Shown here piece by piece: positions 8,660-18,000 of a stretch of 64,000 nucleotides of DNA; within the stretch, counting starts at the first letter, position 1; each line of letters starts with the position of its first letter. The stretch comes from an uncultured Angelakisella sp. Lineage in GTDB: Bacteria; Bacillota; Clostridia; Oscillospirales; Ruminococcaceae. Made by a program: the position numbers and the translations under genes. Where the stretch lies: positions 1 to 64,000 of the forward strand of contig CAKSYU010000004.1 of NCBI GenBank assembly GCA_934524965.1. The letters are read 5' to 3'. The notes under the pieces were generated by a model that worked only from the letters and a program-made list of their open reading frames with translations, made no database searches and was not told the DNA's origin.

Positions 8660-9451
8660 ATGAAGTATCTCACCGAAACAGCGCTGCTGACCCATGGGCT
8701 GCGTTCTATCAGTAATGAAGAGTTGAGAAAAAACTGGCATTGCCCCGCAGCAGTGCTGGCATGGGTGGACCATGGTGAATTGCGGTTGGGACATATAGAG
8801 GATTACCTGCCCTTTCGGGAGCGTGCGGCAGAGCTGGTTCGCATTGACTGTGACCACTTGGAAGACGCCTTGCAAAAGAAAATCAGTGGTGCCTTGACAG
8901 CAAGCGGTACTATGGCTGTCTGCAACAAGCTGGGGATCTCGCTGGCGATCACCTGCGGTATGGGCGGCATCGGTGATCTTCGTGGGGAGGAGCTATGCCC
9001 CGATCTGCCGGCGCTCTGTCACATTCCGGTGGCTCTCATTTCCACCTCACCCAAGGATATGCTGGATATTCCGGCGACGCTGGGCTGGCTGCGGACTCAT
9101 GGAGTCCATACTGCGGGCAAGACCTGTACCGGCTACCTCTTTTGCGGGGAAGCGCAGCCACTGGAGCTACCCCTTGAGGCTGTGATGAGCGAAGCGGAGG
9201 TTCACCGTCTGACCGCTGAGGGAGGACTACTCATTCTGAACCCGATCCCAGAGGAGGAACGGGTGCAGGATAGAAGTATCCTTGCAGACGCCGTAAAAGC
9301 CGGTAAGCAGGCGGAAGCCGAGGGTCGCTATTACCACCCTGCTGCGAACGGAGAGATTGACCGGCGGACGGCAGGCTATTCCTCCCGTATTCAACTGGAA
9401 AGCCTGCAGCAGAATATCCTGCTGGCAGAAAGAATCATGGGACGGGAATGA
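8660..9451 (+). CDS. psuG: Pseudouridine-5'-phosphate glycosidase family protein (PsuG-like, divergent)
   Basis: PsuG cleaves pseudouridine 5'-phosphate to uracil and ribose 5-phosphate. This 263-residue protein keeps family landmarks: TETALLTHGL aligns with the ESTIISHG region carrying the catalytic Glu, KKISGALTASGTM with the catalytic Lys segment, then GMGGIGD, the PKDMLDIPATLGWLRTHGV block, LILNPIPEE, and IQLESLQQNILLA near the end. It lacks about 20 residues at the N-terminus and is more divergent than usual. The ATG at 8660 has AGGAGG ten bases upstream. No PsuK kinase gene is adjacent. The upstream importer may supply the nucleoside. Family membership is likely; exact substrate is uncertain. 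Confidence 0.75.
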   Translation: MKYLTETALLTHGLRSISNEELRKNWHCPAAVLAWVDHGELRLGHIEDYLPFRERAAELVRIDCDHLEDALQKKISGALTASGTMAVCNKLGISLAITCGMGGIGDLRGEELCPDLPALCHIPVALISTSPKDMLDIPATLGWLRTHGVHTAGKTCTGYLFCGEAQPLELPLEAVMSEAEVHRLTAEGGLLILNPIPEEERVQDRSILADAVKAGKQAEAEGRYYHPAANGEIDRRTAGYSSRIQLESLQQNILLAERIMGRE

Positions 9452-9512
9452 GATGGCAGCAAGTAAAAGATGGAAATGCAGCGCTGTCTGTAGCCCGCAA
9501 AATCGCACAAAT

Positions 9513-9528
9513 TGTTTCATGTGAAACA
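9513..9528. other. parS-like chromosome partition site
   Basis: TGTTTCATGTGAAACA differs from the Firmicutes parS consensus TGTTNCACGTGAAACA at one central base. The inverted repeat extends to 9-bp arms (ATTGTTTCA-TG-TGAAACAAT, 9511-9530). It is intergenic. ParB binding is inferred from the motif. Confidence 0.75.
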
Positions 9529-9556
9529 ATTGTTCTCCCACTCGACCCAAAGGGGC

Positions 9557-9585
9557 TTGCAAAGCGGGCAGGACTGTGGAATAAT
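9557..9585 (+). promoter_or_regulatory. Promoter of the oligoendopeptidase gene
   Basis: TTGCAA (9557-9562) and AATAAT (9580-9585) with a 17-bp spacer, 44 bp ahead of the start codon. Confidence 0.6.
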
Positions 9586-9629
9586 AGGGGGGTAGACCTT
9601 TACTAAAACACCCGAAAGGAAGTGCCGAT

Positions 9630-11321
9630 ATGAAATTCAGTGAGATGCCGTACAGCCGTCCGGATATGGAGGAGTTGGCGGCAACGACCGCCCGTACCTT
9701 GGAGGCAATGAAAGCCGCCCCCGATGCCGCCGGTCAGATCAAAGCGTATGATGCCTTTGAAAAGAAGGTGCAGACTGCAGGCACTATGCAGCAGCTGGCT
9801 TATATCCGTCACACCATCAATACCAAGGACGAGTTCTACAACGCTGAGAACGACTATATGGACGAGATCGGTCCCAAGCTGCAGGAGCTGACCCATCAGG
9901 TGAACACCGCTCTGCTGGAATCCCCCTACCGCGCGGAGCTGGAAAAGCACTACGGCGCCCTGATGTTCAAAAATCTGGAGATCGCCGCCCGCAGCTTTTC
10001 GCCTGCCATTGTGGAGCTGATGCAGGAGGAGAACAAGCTCGTTTCCGAGTATCAGAACCTGTATGCCTCCGCCATGGTGGAGTTCGACGGCAAGACCATG
10101 CCGCTGCCCCTTTTGGGACCCTACAAGCAGGATCCCGACCGTGCCGTCCGCAAGGCGGCTTATGAGGCGGACGCCAAGTTTTTTGACAGCCACCGCGAGG
10201 AGCTGGATACCCTGTACGATAAGCTGGTAAAGAACCGCGACGCGCAGGCGAAAAAGATGGGACTGCCGAACTATATCCCGCTGGGGTACGACCGCATGGG
10301 GCGCAACTGCTATACCGCCAAAGATGTCGCCGCATTCCGTGACCAGATCGCCGAGGACATGGTGCCCATCGTGGCAAAGGTAAAGGAGGCGCAGCGCCGC
10401 CGCATCGGGGTGGAAAAGCTGGCGTTCTATGATGAGCCGATCAGCTTTGCCGACGGCAACGCCGTGCCGGATGGCACCCCCGATGAGATCCTTGCCGCCG
10501 GTAAAAAGATGTACGAGGAGCTTTCGCCCGAAACGGCGGAGTTCATCGACTTTATGTTTGAAAATGAGCTGTTCGATGTGCTTTCCCGCGACGGCAAAGC
10601 CCCCGGCGGCTACTGCACCGAGATCGCGGATTACAAATCCCCGTTCATTTTCAGCAACTTTAATGCCACTGCCGGCGATGTAGATGTGCTGACCCACGAA
10701 GCCGGTCACGCCTTTGAAGCCTACCGTGCCTTTAAGCAGGAGCTGCCCTCGCTGCTCCATTCCCCGACCATCGAGGCGTGCGAGTGCCACTCCATGTCCA
10801 TGGAGTTCCTGACCGCCCCGTGGCATCACCTGTTCTTCGGCAAGCAGACCGAAAAGTATGAGCTGGGTCACTGCGAGGATGCGCTGGTCTTTATCCCTTA
10901 CGGCTGCATGGTCGATGAATTCCAGCACAAGGTGTACGAGAACCCCGAGATGACCCCCGAGGAGCGCAACGAGCTGTGGCTCTCCCTCGAAAAGAAATAC
11001 CGCCCGTGGATCGACTTTGATAACCTGCCGTTCTACTCCCGCGGCGGCGGCTGGCAGCGTCAGCTGCATATCTACGAGGTACCGCTGTACTACATCGACT
11101 ACTGCATGGCGCAGACGGTGGCGTTCCAGTTCTGGAACCTTTCCCGCGAGAACTATGCCGAGGCATGGAAGCGGTATATGACCTTTGTGGATAAGGCGGG
11201 CACCGCCACCTTTGCCGAGCTGGTGGAAAGCGCCGGCTTGAAGGTGCCTTACCACGCCGGCTGCATCAAGGAGATCGGCGAGAGCATCAGCGGCTGGCTG
11301 GAGCAGCACGAGTTGGGTTGA
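9630..11321 (+). CDS. pepF: M3-family oligoendopeptidase F-like
   Basis: Cytoplasmic zinc metallopeptidase cutting short peptides, 563 residues. The zinc site HEAGH spans H356-E357-H360 within DVLTHEAGHAFEAY, and the third ligand region is in PTIEACECHSMSMEF, as in M3 peptidases. The N-terminal helical domain (about 1-180) is present. Start ATG has GAAAGGAAG upstream. It is a single-gene unit with its own promoter, and it converges with the small minus-strand gene that follows. It is the M3 oligoendopeptidase type of clostridia, slightly shorter than lactococcal PepF (about 600). Confidence 0.9.
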   Translation: MKFSEMPYSRPDMEELAATTARTLEAMKAAPDAAGQIKAYDAFEKKVQTAGTMQQLAYIRHTINTKDEFYNAENDYMDEIGPKLQELTHQVNTALLESPYRAELEKHYGALMFKNLEIAARSFSPAIVELMQEENKLVSEYQNLYASAMVEFDGKTMPLPLLGPYKQDPDRAVRKAAYEADAKFFDSHREELDTLYDKLVKNRDAQAKKMGLPNYIPLGYDRMGRNCYTAKDVAAFRDQIAEDMVPIVAKVKEAQRRRIGVEKLAFYDEPISFADGNAVPDGTPDEILAAGKKMYEELSPETAEFIDFMFENELFDVLSRDGKAPGGYCTEIADYKSPFIFSNFNATAGDVDVLTHEAGHAFEAYRAFKQELPSLLHSPTIEACECHSMSMEFLTAPWHHLFFGKQTEKYELGHCEDALVFIPYGCMVDEFQHKVYENPEMTPEERNELWLSLEKKYRPWIDFDNLPFYSRGGGWQRQLHIYEVPLYYIDYCMAQTVAFQFWNLSRENYAEAWKRYMTFVDKAGTATFAELVESAGLKVPYHAGCIKEIGESISGWLEQHELG

Positions 11322-11340
11322 TCCCTGTAATTAAAGAAAA

Positions 11341-11371
11341 ACTCCCCCTGTCGGTAAAGCGGCAGGGGGAG
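11341..11371 (-). terminator. Terminator of the small membrane-protein gene
   Basis: CTCCCCCTG (11342-11350) pairs with CAGGGGGAG (11363-11371). Read on the minus strand it is followed by TTTTTCTTTAATT, a good T-run; the plus-strand side lacks one. Confidence 0.75.
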
Positions 11372-11383
11372 CTGCTGTTCCGG

Positions 11384-11626
11384 CTACTCGGAGAGCAGGC
11401 GGCGGGAAAGCACCTCGCACAAAAAGACCGAAAGCAGCCCGCAGAAGAAGGTCTCCGGCACCCGACCGGCAAGCTGGCGGGTAAGGATATAATGCTGAAG
11501 CGGGGTGCTGCCCCAGCGGGATAGAACGGCGCTGAGGGTAGCGAGCAGCGACAGCCCCGCGGTGGCGGCTGCTGTGAGAAACAGGGCATTGGCGGCGTAG
11601 GGGGAGAGGGCGAGGCGCTTCTTCAT
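11384..11626 (-). CDS. Small two-helix membrane protein, unknown function
   Basis: I do not recognise this 80-residue protein. Two hydrophobic stretches are visible: about residues 13-33 (ANALFLTAAATAGLSLLATL) and about 60-72 (FFCGLLSVFLCEV), joined by a polar loop. An AAAGGAGC ribosome binding site precedes the ATG and an intrinsic terminator follows the stop, which argues that it is a real single-gene transcript rather than a chance frame. It lies between convergent pepF and divergent nrdR. Confidence 0.6.
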   Translation of the reverse strand: MKKRLALSPYAANALFLTAAATAGLSLLATLSAVLSRWGSTPLQHYILTRQLAGRVPETFFCGLLSVFLCEVLSRRLLSE

Positions 11627-11737
11627 GGCGGTCGGCTCCTTTCGGGGAATTCCGACCTTATTCTACCGCAGGAGAGAAAGAGCGGCAAGGGGCGGAACGC
11701 TGGCGAAAAAGGCAGCCGCTTCCATTACGGGAAATGC

Positions 11738-11766
11738 TTGTATATGCGGGAAAAATCTGCTACAAT
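11738..11766 (+). promoter_or_regulatory. Promoter of nrdR
   Basis: TTGTAT (11738-11743) and TACAAT (11761-11766) with a 17-bp spacer. No clear NrdR box pair was seen here. Confidence 0.7.
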
Positions 11767-11801
11767 AAATAAAAACCGGCAATAAAAAGGAGGAGCCTGC
11801 C

Positions 11802-12263
11802 ATGAAATGCCCATTCTGCGGATACACCGAAAGCAAGGTAATAGATACCCGTCCTACCGATGAGGGAGAGCGCATCCGCCGCAGAAGGGAATGTCTGCAG
11901 TGCGGTAAGCGGTTCACTTCCTACGAGGTGGTGGAGACCACGCCGGTGATGGTCATTAAAAAGGACGGCTCCCGCGAGGCGTTCAGCCATGATAAGCTGC
12001 TGCGCGGCGTGCTGAAATCCTGCGAAAAGCGCCCCGTGACACTGGCGCAGCTGGAGGGCATGGTAAGTGAGATCGAGGTGGAGCTGCAGAACCGCATGGA
12101 CCGTGAGGTGCCCAGCGCGGTGATCGGCGAGCTGGTGATGGAAAAGCTGAAAAAGATAGACCAGGTGGCTTATGTCCGTTTTGCCAGTGTATATAGGGAA
12201 TTTAAGGATATCAACAGCTTTTTGCAGGAGCTGAAGGTCATATTGGAGCATGAGAAAAGCTGA
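11802..12263 (+). CDS. nrdR: Transcriptional repressor NrdR
   Basis: Repressor of ribonucleotide reductase genes, 153 residues, the standard NrdR length. Residues 1-45 hold the zinc ribbon (CPFCG...CLQCGKRF) and its basic DNA-binding stretch RIRRRREC. Residues about 48-138 form the ATP-cone nucleotide sensor ([19 protein letters not shown]). Start has AAGGAGGAG upstream. No ribonucleotide reductase gene is in this window, so it acts elsewhere. Confidence 0.96.
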   Translation: MKCPFCGYTESKVIDTRPTDEGERIRRRRECLQCGKRFTSYEVVETTPVMVIKKDGSREAFSHDKLLRGVLKSCEKRPVTLAQLEGMVSEIEVELQNRMDREVPSAVIGELVMEKLKKIDQVAYVRFASVYREFKDINSFLQELKVILEHEKS

Positions 12264-12288
12264 ATATAAGCGGTAAAACCGCAGATGT

Positions 12289-12319
12289 AAGGGCGTTCCC
12301 CGCGGAGGGGAGCGCCCTT
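12289..12319 (+). terminator. Weak terminator or hairpin after nrdR
   Basis: GGGCG-TTCCCC pairs with GGGGA-GCGCCC around a GCGGA loop. The stem is strong but no T-run follows, so termination may be inefficient. Confidence 0.45.
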
Positions 12320-12350
12320 GGTATGTGTCGAATTGTTCACATTTGCGTTA

Positions 12351-12379
12351 TTGAATCAAGGGGTATGATGTGGTACAAT
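12351..12379 (+). promoter_or_regulatory. Promoter of the anchored binding-protein gene
   Basis: TTGAAT (12351-12356) and TACAAT (12374-12379) with a 17-bp spacer, 32 bp before the start codon. Confidence 0.7.
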
Positions 12380-12411
12380 AACCATATCCATATATTGTGT
12401 TAGGAGACGCC

Positions 12412-13545
12412 ATGAAGCATATTTTGATATATCTTGTGATCGCCCTCGGCATCTTTGGGCTGCTGGGGTGGTACTTTGCGCAACAGGAGGAGCTGCAGCC
12501 GCAGGCGGTGCAGTCCAATCTGCTGATGAACAATGTTGCGAAGCAATCGCAGCTGACGGTAAAGATGCTGTTCAGCGATATGAGCAACGAGACGAAAAAC
12601 GAATTCCGCACCACATTGCAGGCAGAACTGGGCGATGTGGCGGCAGTGGAAGCCCATGACTGCATGGGCAGTGCCGAGGTGCAGCTTTCCTATGCCCAAA
12701 AGGTGCTGGAACAGGGCTGCGCTGTATTGATGCTGGAGCCGGTGGACGACACCGTGACCGATGAACTGCTGGCGCTGGCGCAGGAGTACGGTGTGCCGGT
12801 GATACTGATGAACCGCCGCGCGACCGAAGCGCAGCTTGCCGCCTATGATAACCTGTATGGTATTGTAATGGCGGAGGACACCGAGGACGCCGAGCTGACC
12901 CGTCTGGCAGATACCATTGCCGACTACTGGGCAAATAACCGTGATGACCTGGACTGCTGGATCCGCAATGATAAGCTGTCGATCGCCGCGGTGACGGAAT
13001 ACGGCTTTGAGGACAGCGGCAAGTGGGAAAAACTGCAAAGTCTGCTGGAGGAGCGTGACTGCACCGCCGTGCTGTGCAGCGATACCATAACGGAGTATCT
13101 CAACTACAATCTGGAGCACGCATTTGACGCGCTTTACTATAAGGGTCCGGAGCTGATTCTGTTCAGTGACAGTGCCGATGCCGAAAAAGCCTACACCTAC
13201 TACAACGACCCGACCGAGTACCCCAATGGCTACGGCGGCACGCTGTGGGCAGTCATGGAGGCAGACGAAACGGCATATAACCTGTATAAAGACGGTAAAG
13301 TGCTGTTTGCGGAGGGCGGCAGCGGCTATCTGATGGGCAGAGCTGCCGCGCAGATGGTCAAGCTGCTGCTGAACGGCGAAGCGCCCCGCGTTTCTATTCA
13401 GCTGGCGACGCCTGCCGACGGCGGCAAAACTTACCTTTGCAATACGGTGGTGCTGCGTAATACAATAGCAGTCGAGGAGCCGGAGGAGACCGAGACGACG
13501 GAGGAGCAGAATTCCGTGATGAGCGCTCCGATGAGAATTTCCTGA
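12412..13545 (+). CDS. Membrane-anchored periplasmic-binding-type protein
   Basis: 377 residues. An N-terminal helix (about 4-24, ILIYLVIALGIFGLLGWYF) has no lipobox, so it likely stays as an anchor. The rest resembles a type I sugar-binding fold (Peripla_BP_4), with the characteristic VLMLEPVDDTVTDELLALAQ segment, VPVILMNRR and a late PEL...FSDSADAEKAY region. The C-terminus ends in a Glu/Thr-rich tail. No ABC permease or ATPase is adjacent, so it may be a sensor or orphan binder rather than part of an importer. AGGAG lies six bases before the ATG. Confidence 0.65.
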   Translation: MKHILIYLVIALGIFGLLGWYFAQQEELQPQAVQSNLLMNNVAKQSQLTVKMLFSDMSNETKNEFRTTLQAELGDVAAVEAHDCMGSAEVQLSYAQKVLEQGCAVLMLEPVDDTVTDELLALAQEYGVPVILMNRRATEAQLAAYDNLYGIVMAEDTEDAELTRLADTIADYWANNRDDLDCWIRNDKLSIAAVTEYGFEDSGKWEKLQSLLEERDCTAVLCSDTITEYLNYNLEHAFDALYYKGPELILFSDSADAEKAYTYYNDPTEYPNGYGGTLWAVMEADETAYNLYKDGKVLFAEGGSGYLMGRAAAQMVKLLLNGEAPRVSIQLATPADGGKTYLCNTVVLRNTIAVEEPEETETTEEQNSVMSAPMRIS

Positions 13546-13618
13546 CAGGGAAGCAGCAAAACGACCCTGTAACGACACTGTTACAGTACAGCGATAAACC
13601 AAAAAGGGGGAGAGAGCG

Positions 13619-15067
13619 ATGCGGAAGATCACAGCAGTGCTGATGGCTTTGGTATTGGCTCTTTCTCTTTTTGCCTGCGGCAAGGAGCCGGAGCAGACAG
13701 ATGCTCCCGGCTCAGATATTCAGCAGGGGACGGTAATTCTGCCGAAACCGCAGGAGGACGGAGTCACAGACGAAAATGAAAACGAGCAGAAGGGAGAATA
13801 TCCCTCTGCCGAAGAACCGCTGCCTGTCAAGCCGGATCATACCCAAAAACCGCAGGACAATAAGAATAACAATAGTAATAGTAATACTCAAAAGCCTGAT
13901 GATGGCAACCAGCCTGCCGAACAACCAAAGCCGGATAACGGAAACTCCGCAGGCGGCAATACAACGGTGCCGAGCGGTGAATACCGCGCGGTGTGGATTA
14001 GTTATCTGGAGCTGGGCAATATGCTGACCGGCAAGACTGCCTCGCAGTTCCGCAGCAATATCGGGGCGGCATACGACAATGTGAAAAATCTAGGCTGCAA
14101 TACGGTGATCGTCCATGTGCGTCCCTTTGGCGACGCACTGTATTCCTCCTCCTATTTCCCCGCCTCGTATCTCATTACAGGGACAGAGGGGGACGCGCTG
14201 CCCTTTGATCCTCTGACGATCATGGTGGAGGAGGCGCACAGCCGCGGGCTGACCTTTGAGGCGTGGCTGAACCCCTATCGGGTGCGGGCACGCAGCGGCA
14301 GGGCGCTGAGCAGTGATAACCCCGCCCAGAAATACATAAACAGCGGCAGCGATGCCGTGTACCAGACCGCGAATGGCGGCATCTTCTATAACCCCGGCTC
14401 CCGCGAGGCGATCGACTTGATCGTGAACGGGGTGCGGGAGATCGTAAGGAATTACGATGTGGACGCGATCCACTTTGACGATTACTTCTATGCCACGACC
14501 GACAGCAGCATTGACAGCGGACTGTACGCGGCAAGCGGCAGCGGGCTTTCGCTGGCGGCATGGCGGCGGCAGAATGTCAACACCATGGTGCGGGAGGTTT
14601 ACGCCGCGGTGAAGACCGAAAAGCCGTCGGTGCGCTTCGGCATCAGCCCGCAGGGCAATACCAAGGCGAACTACGACACCCTGTACGCCGATGTTGCCAC
14701 ATGGCTGGGCAATAGCGGCTATGTGGACTATATCTGCCCGCAGATCTATTACGGCTTTAATAATGCCACCTGCCCGTACAGCACGGTGCTGGCGGAATTC
14801 AATGGCATGATAAAGGTGAGCGGCATTGACCTGTATGTGGGACTGGCGGCTTACAAGATCGGCAATGAGGATACCTATGCCGGTGCCAACGGCAAATACG
14901 AATGGCAGCAGAACAGCGACCTTTTAAGCCGCATGGTGACCAAGGCGCGGGACGCGAGCCATTACAAGGGCTTCTGCCTATACAGCTACAATTCGGTGAT
15001 CTCGCCCGCTGCCGGCGTAAAGGCACAGGTGCAGGCGGAGCTTGCCGCCCTGAGCAGGATACTATAA
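13619..15067 (+). CDS. GH10-like (DUF187/FenI family) lipoprotein
   Basis: Secreted lipoprotein of 482 residues. The signal peptide ends in LFAC (cysteine about residue 20), followed by a long Asn/Gln/Pro/Lys-rich spacer to about residue 118. The remaining 360 residues are the glycosyl-hydrolase-like 10 domain (PF02638), with EYRAVWISYLELGN, NTVIVHVRPFGDALY, FEAWLNPYRVR, DAIHFDDYFY and YICPQIYYGF blocks; the Asp/Glu-rich barrel motifs suggest a retained active site. A close head-to-tail neighbour carries a more diverged copy of the same fold. It probably acts on cell-wall or envelope glycans; no substrate is proven for most family members. Confidence 0.85.
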   Translation: MRKITAVLMALVLALSLFACGKEPEQTDAPGSDIQQGTVILPKPQEDGVTDENENEQKGEYPSAEEPLPVKPDHTQKPQDNKNNNSNSNTQKPDDGNQPAEQPKPDNGNSAGGNTTVPSGEYRAVWISYLELGNMLTGKTASQFRSNIGAAYDNVKNLGCNTVIVHVRPFGDALYSSSYFPASYLITGTEGDALPFDPLTIMVEEAHSRGLTFEAWLNPYRVRARSGRALSSDNPAQKYINSGSDAVYQTANGGIFYNPGSREAIDLIVNGVREIVRNYDVDAIHFDDYFYATTDSSIDSGLYAASGSGLSLAAWRRQNVNTMVREVYAAVKTEKPSVRFGISPQGNTKANYDTLYADVATWLGNSGYVDYICPQIYYGFNNATCPYSTVLAEFNGMIKVSGIDLYVGLAAYKIGNEDTYAGANGKYEWQQNSDLLSRMVTKARDASHYKGFCLYSYNSVISPAAGVKAQVQAELAALSRIL

Positions 15068-15088
15068 CCGACCCACGGGAGGACAGTC

Positions 15089-18000
15089 GTGTCAAAATTC
15101 AGGAAGAACAATACCAAAAAAGCGCTGCTTTTCACACTGGCTTTTGCAGTTATCATAGCCGGTGCGCTGACCGTCACCCTTTTTACCGATTGGAACCCCT
15201 TGGGCGCGCTGGTGGGTCCGACCCAGCCGGAGCCGGATCATCAGGAGCCGGACCCCATTCAGCCCGATAACACGGCGACCGATGAGCCGAACACCGAGCC
15301 GGAGCCGGAGCTGCCCGTCACCTTCAATATCCCTGACCGCATGCGGGCAGTGACCATTATGCCCGGCGAGGATTTCCTGACCGAAAAAAACGAAGCTGCC
15401 GATGATGTAAAGAAAGAGATAGACGCGGCGCTGGACGCGGCAAAGGCGCTGGATATGAATACCGTGCTGGTGGGGACAAGTACCGGTGACTTTGCGGCGT
15501 ATGAAAGCCTGACAAGACCGATTGCCAACGCGGTATTTGACCCGCTGGACTATCTTATCACGGGAGCGCGCAGCCGCGGGCTGTATGTGTACTGCTTCTA
15601 TGACCTGAAAGCGACCTACGACGGTGTGGGACTGGTGACCTACCCCCGCTTTGATACCGCTCTGATGAACGGGATCGAGAAGGAGCTGGGCGCCTTTTTG
15701 GAGAAATATGCCCCCGACGGGCTGTTCTTTACCAACTATGACTTCCCGGAAAGCGATACCGCCTTTGCCGACTACCTAAGCTGCGGCGGCGGTATGAGCT
15801 ACGGCGACTATCTGGACGGTGCCTCCCGTCAGCTTGTGGAGCTGGCGAGTAATTTGGTGCGCAAAAAAACGCCCGCTGTACAGGTGGGTCTGGTAACAGA
15901 GCCGCAGTGGGCGACCACCAAGGAGAATGAGGTGGGACAGAATACCCTCGACCCCTATTCCATGCTGACCGACGGACACTGTGATGTCAAGACAATGCTG
16001 GAGGACGGCTTGGCGGATATGATCGCGGTCAAGGCGTTTGGCTCGCTGACCGACAGCAAGATCCCGTTTGAGCGGATCGTCAAGTGGTGGTCGGAGCTGG
16101 CGGCGGAAAATGAGGTACGAATGTATGCCATTCATGCCGCCGACCGTATGGCGAACAGCACCTACGCGGGCTGGGGCTCCTCCGACCAGATGACCAAGCA
16201 GGCAATCACGCTGGAAAGCTACAAGGGCTGCGGCGGCAGCATCTTCTACGGGCTTGCCAGCATGAAAGCCGACCCTGCCGGTTCGGTAACGCTGCTGAAA
16301 AAATACTTCCGCAACGAGGTAAATACCGATTATATCATGACCGAGCTGAGCGTTTCGGTGCCGGCGAAGCTGACCTATTCCACCTACGAGCCGACGGTGC
16401 TGTTCCGCGGCGCTTCCGATCCGACCAATCCGGTGACGGTGAACGGCGCCGAGATCAAGACTGACGCCAACGGCTATTTTTCCAAGAGCTATGACTTAAA
16501 GCCGGGACTGAACACCTTTACTATCGTCCATAAGGATAAGACGCTGGTGTATAAGATCACCCGCAATGTTAAGATATTCCAAAGCGTCGCGCCGACCGGC
16601 GCCCTGACGGTGGACGGCAATACCGATATTACACTGACGGCGATGGCATACGAAAATGCCACCATCACCGCCACGGTGAACGGGCAAACGGTAACGCTGA
16701 CCCGTGATAACAGCGAGGACGACAATACCGATAAGGATTCCTTCTATGTAAAGTACACCGGTACATACCGCACGCCCGCCGCTGGCGGCAGCGTGAAGAA
16801 CCTTGGCAATATCACCTTTAAGGGAAGCTGGGAGGGCAGAGAAGAGACCGAGACCGGCGCCTCCATCAAGGTGAATAAGATCGCCGAGGTGGGCAGCGGC
16901 AGCCCCGTTATTGTGACTGCCAGCCAGGCGGAGACTTTCCCGACCAGTACGCTGGACGATACCTCCGACGGCAGCTACTACCCGCTGCCCAAGGGGACGC
17001 TGGACTACACCGTGGGCGATATGATCGTCTTTACCAGCGGCAGCTCCACCTACCGTTACTACAAGCTTGCCAGCGGACTGCGTGTTTATGCCGGCGATAT
17101 TTCCACCACCAGCCAGCAGGTGCAGGACGTGGTGATCAGCGGTATGAGCGTTACCGCCAATGCCGGTACCACCACAGTGGCGCTGAATATGAGCCAGCCG
17201 ACCAGCTATTCGGTGAGCTATTCCAGCAGCGGCATTTCCTTTACTTTCAGCTATCTTAAATCCGCCTGCGGCAGCCTGACCACGCTGACCAAGAACCCGA
17301 TCTTCTCTTCGGCAACATGGAGCGGCGATACGCTGACGCTGCGGTTCCGCAAGTCCAACGGCATGTGCGGCTACACCGCCAGCTATAATGGCAATACCCT
17401 TTCACTGCAGTTCAATAACCCGCCCAGCAGCATCGCGGGGGCAAGGATCGTCATTGACCCCGGACACGGCGGCGTAGATGTGGGTGCTTTGGGCTTCTAC
17501 CCCGGCAAGCACGAGGACTATGTGAACCGGCAGATCGCCACGGAGCTTGCAGCGATCCTGCGCAATCAAGGCGCGTCGGTACTGCTTATTGATACCACCG
17601 GCAGCGCCAAGGTGGTGCTGCAGACCCGTGTGGCGCAGGCATCTGCCTTTAAGCCGCAGATCTTCCTGAGTGTTCACAGCAACTCCGCCACCAATTCCTC
17701 GGCACGGGGCAGCGAGGCGTACTATTTCTACGATTTCAGCCAGCAATTCTGCAGCTATGTGAACAGCGCCCTGTATAACGCCATGGGCAACTACAACCGC
17801 GGCGCGAAGTATGGGCTGTACTATGTGACCCGTACCACGCAGTACACTTCGGTACTGGCGGAATGCGGCTTTATGAGCAACGAGAGCGAGTATGTACAGC
17901 TTTTGCAGAACTATGCGCAGATCGCAAGCTCGCTTGCCAACGGCATCGGAAATTACATCAACAGCATATACAGCGGCTACACCGCCACCGGCACCGAGAC

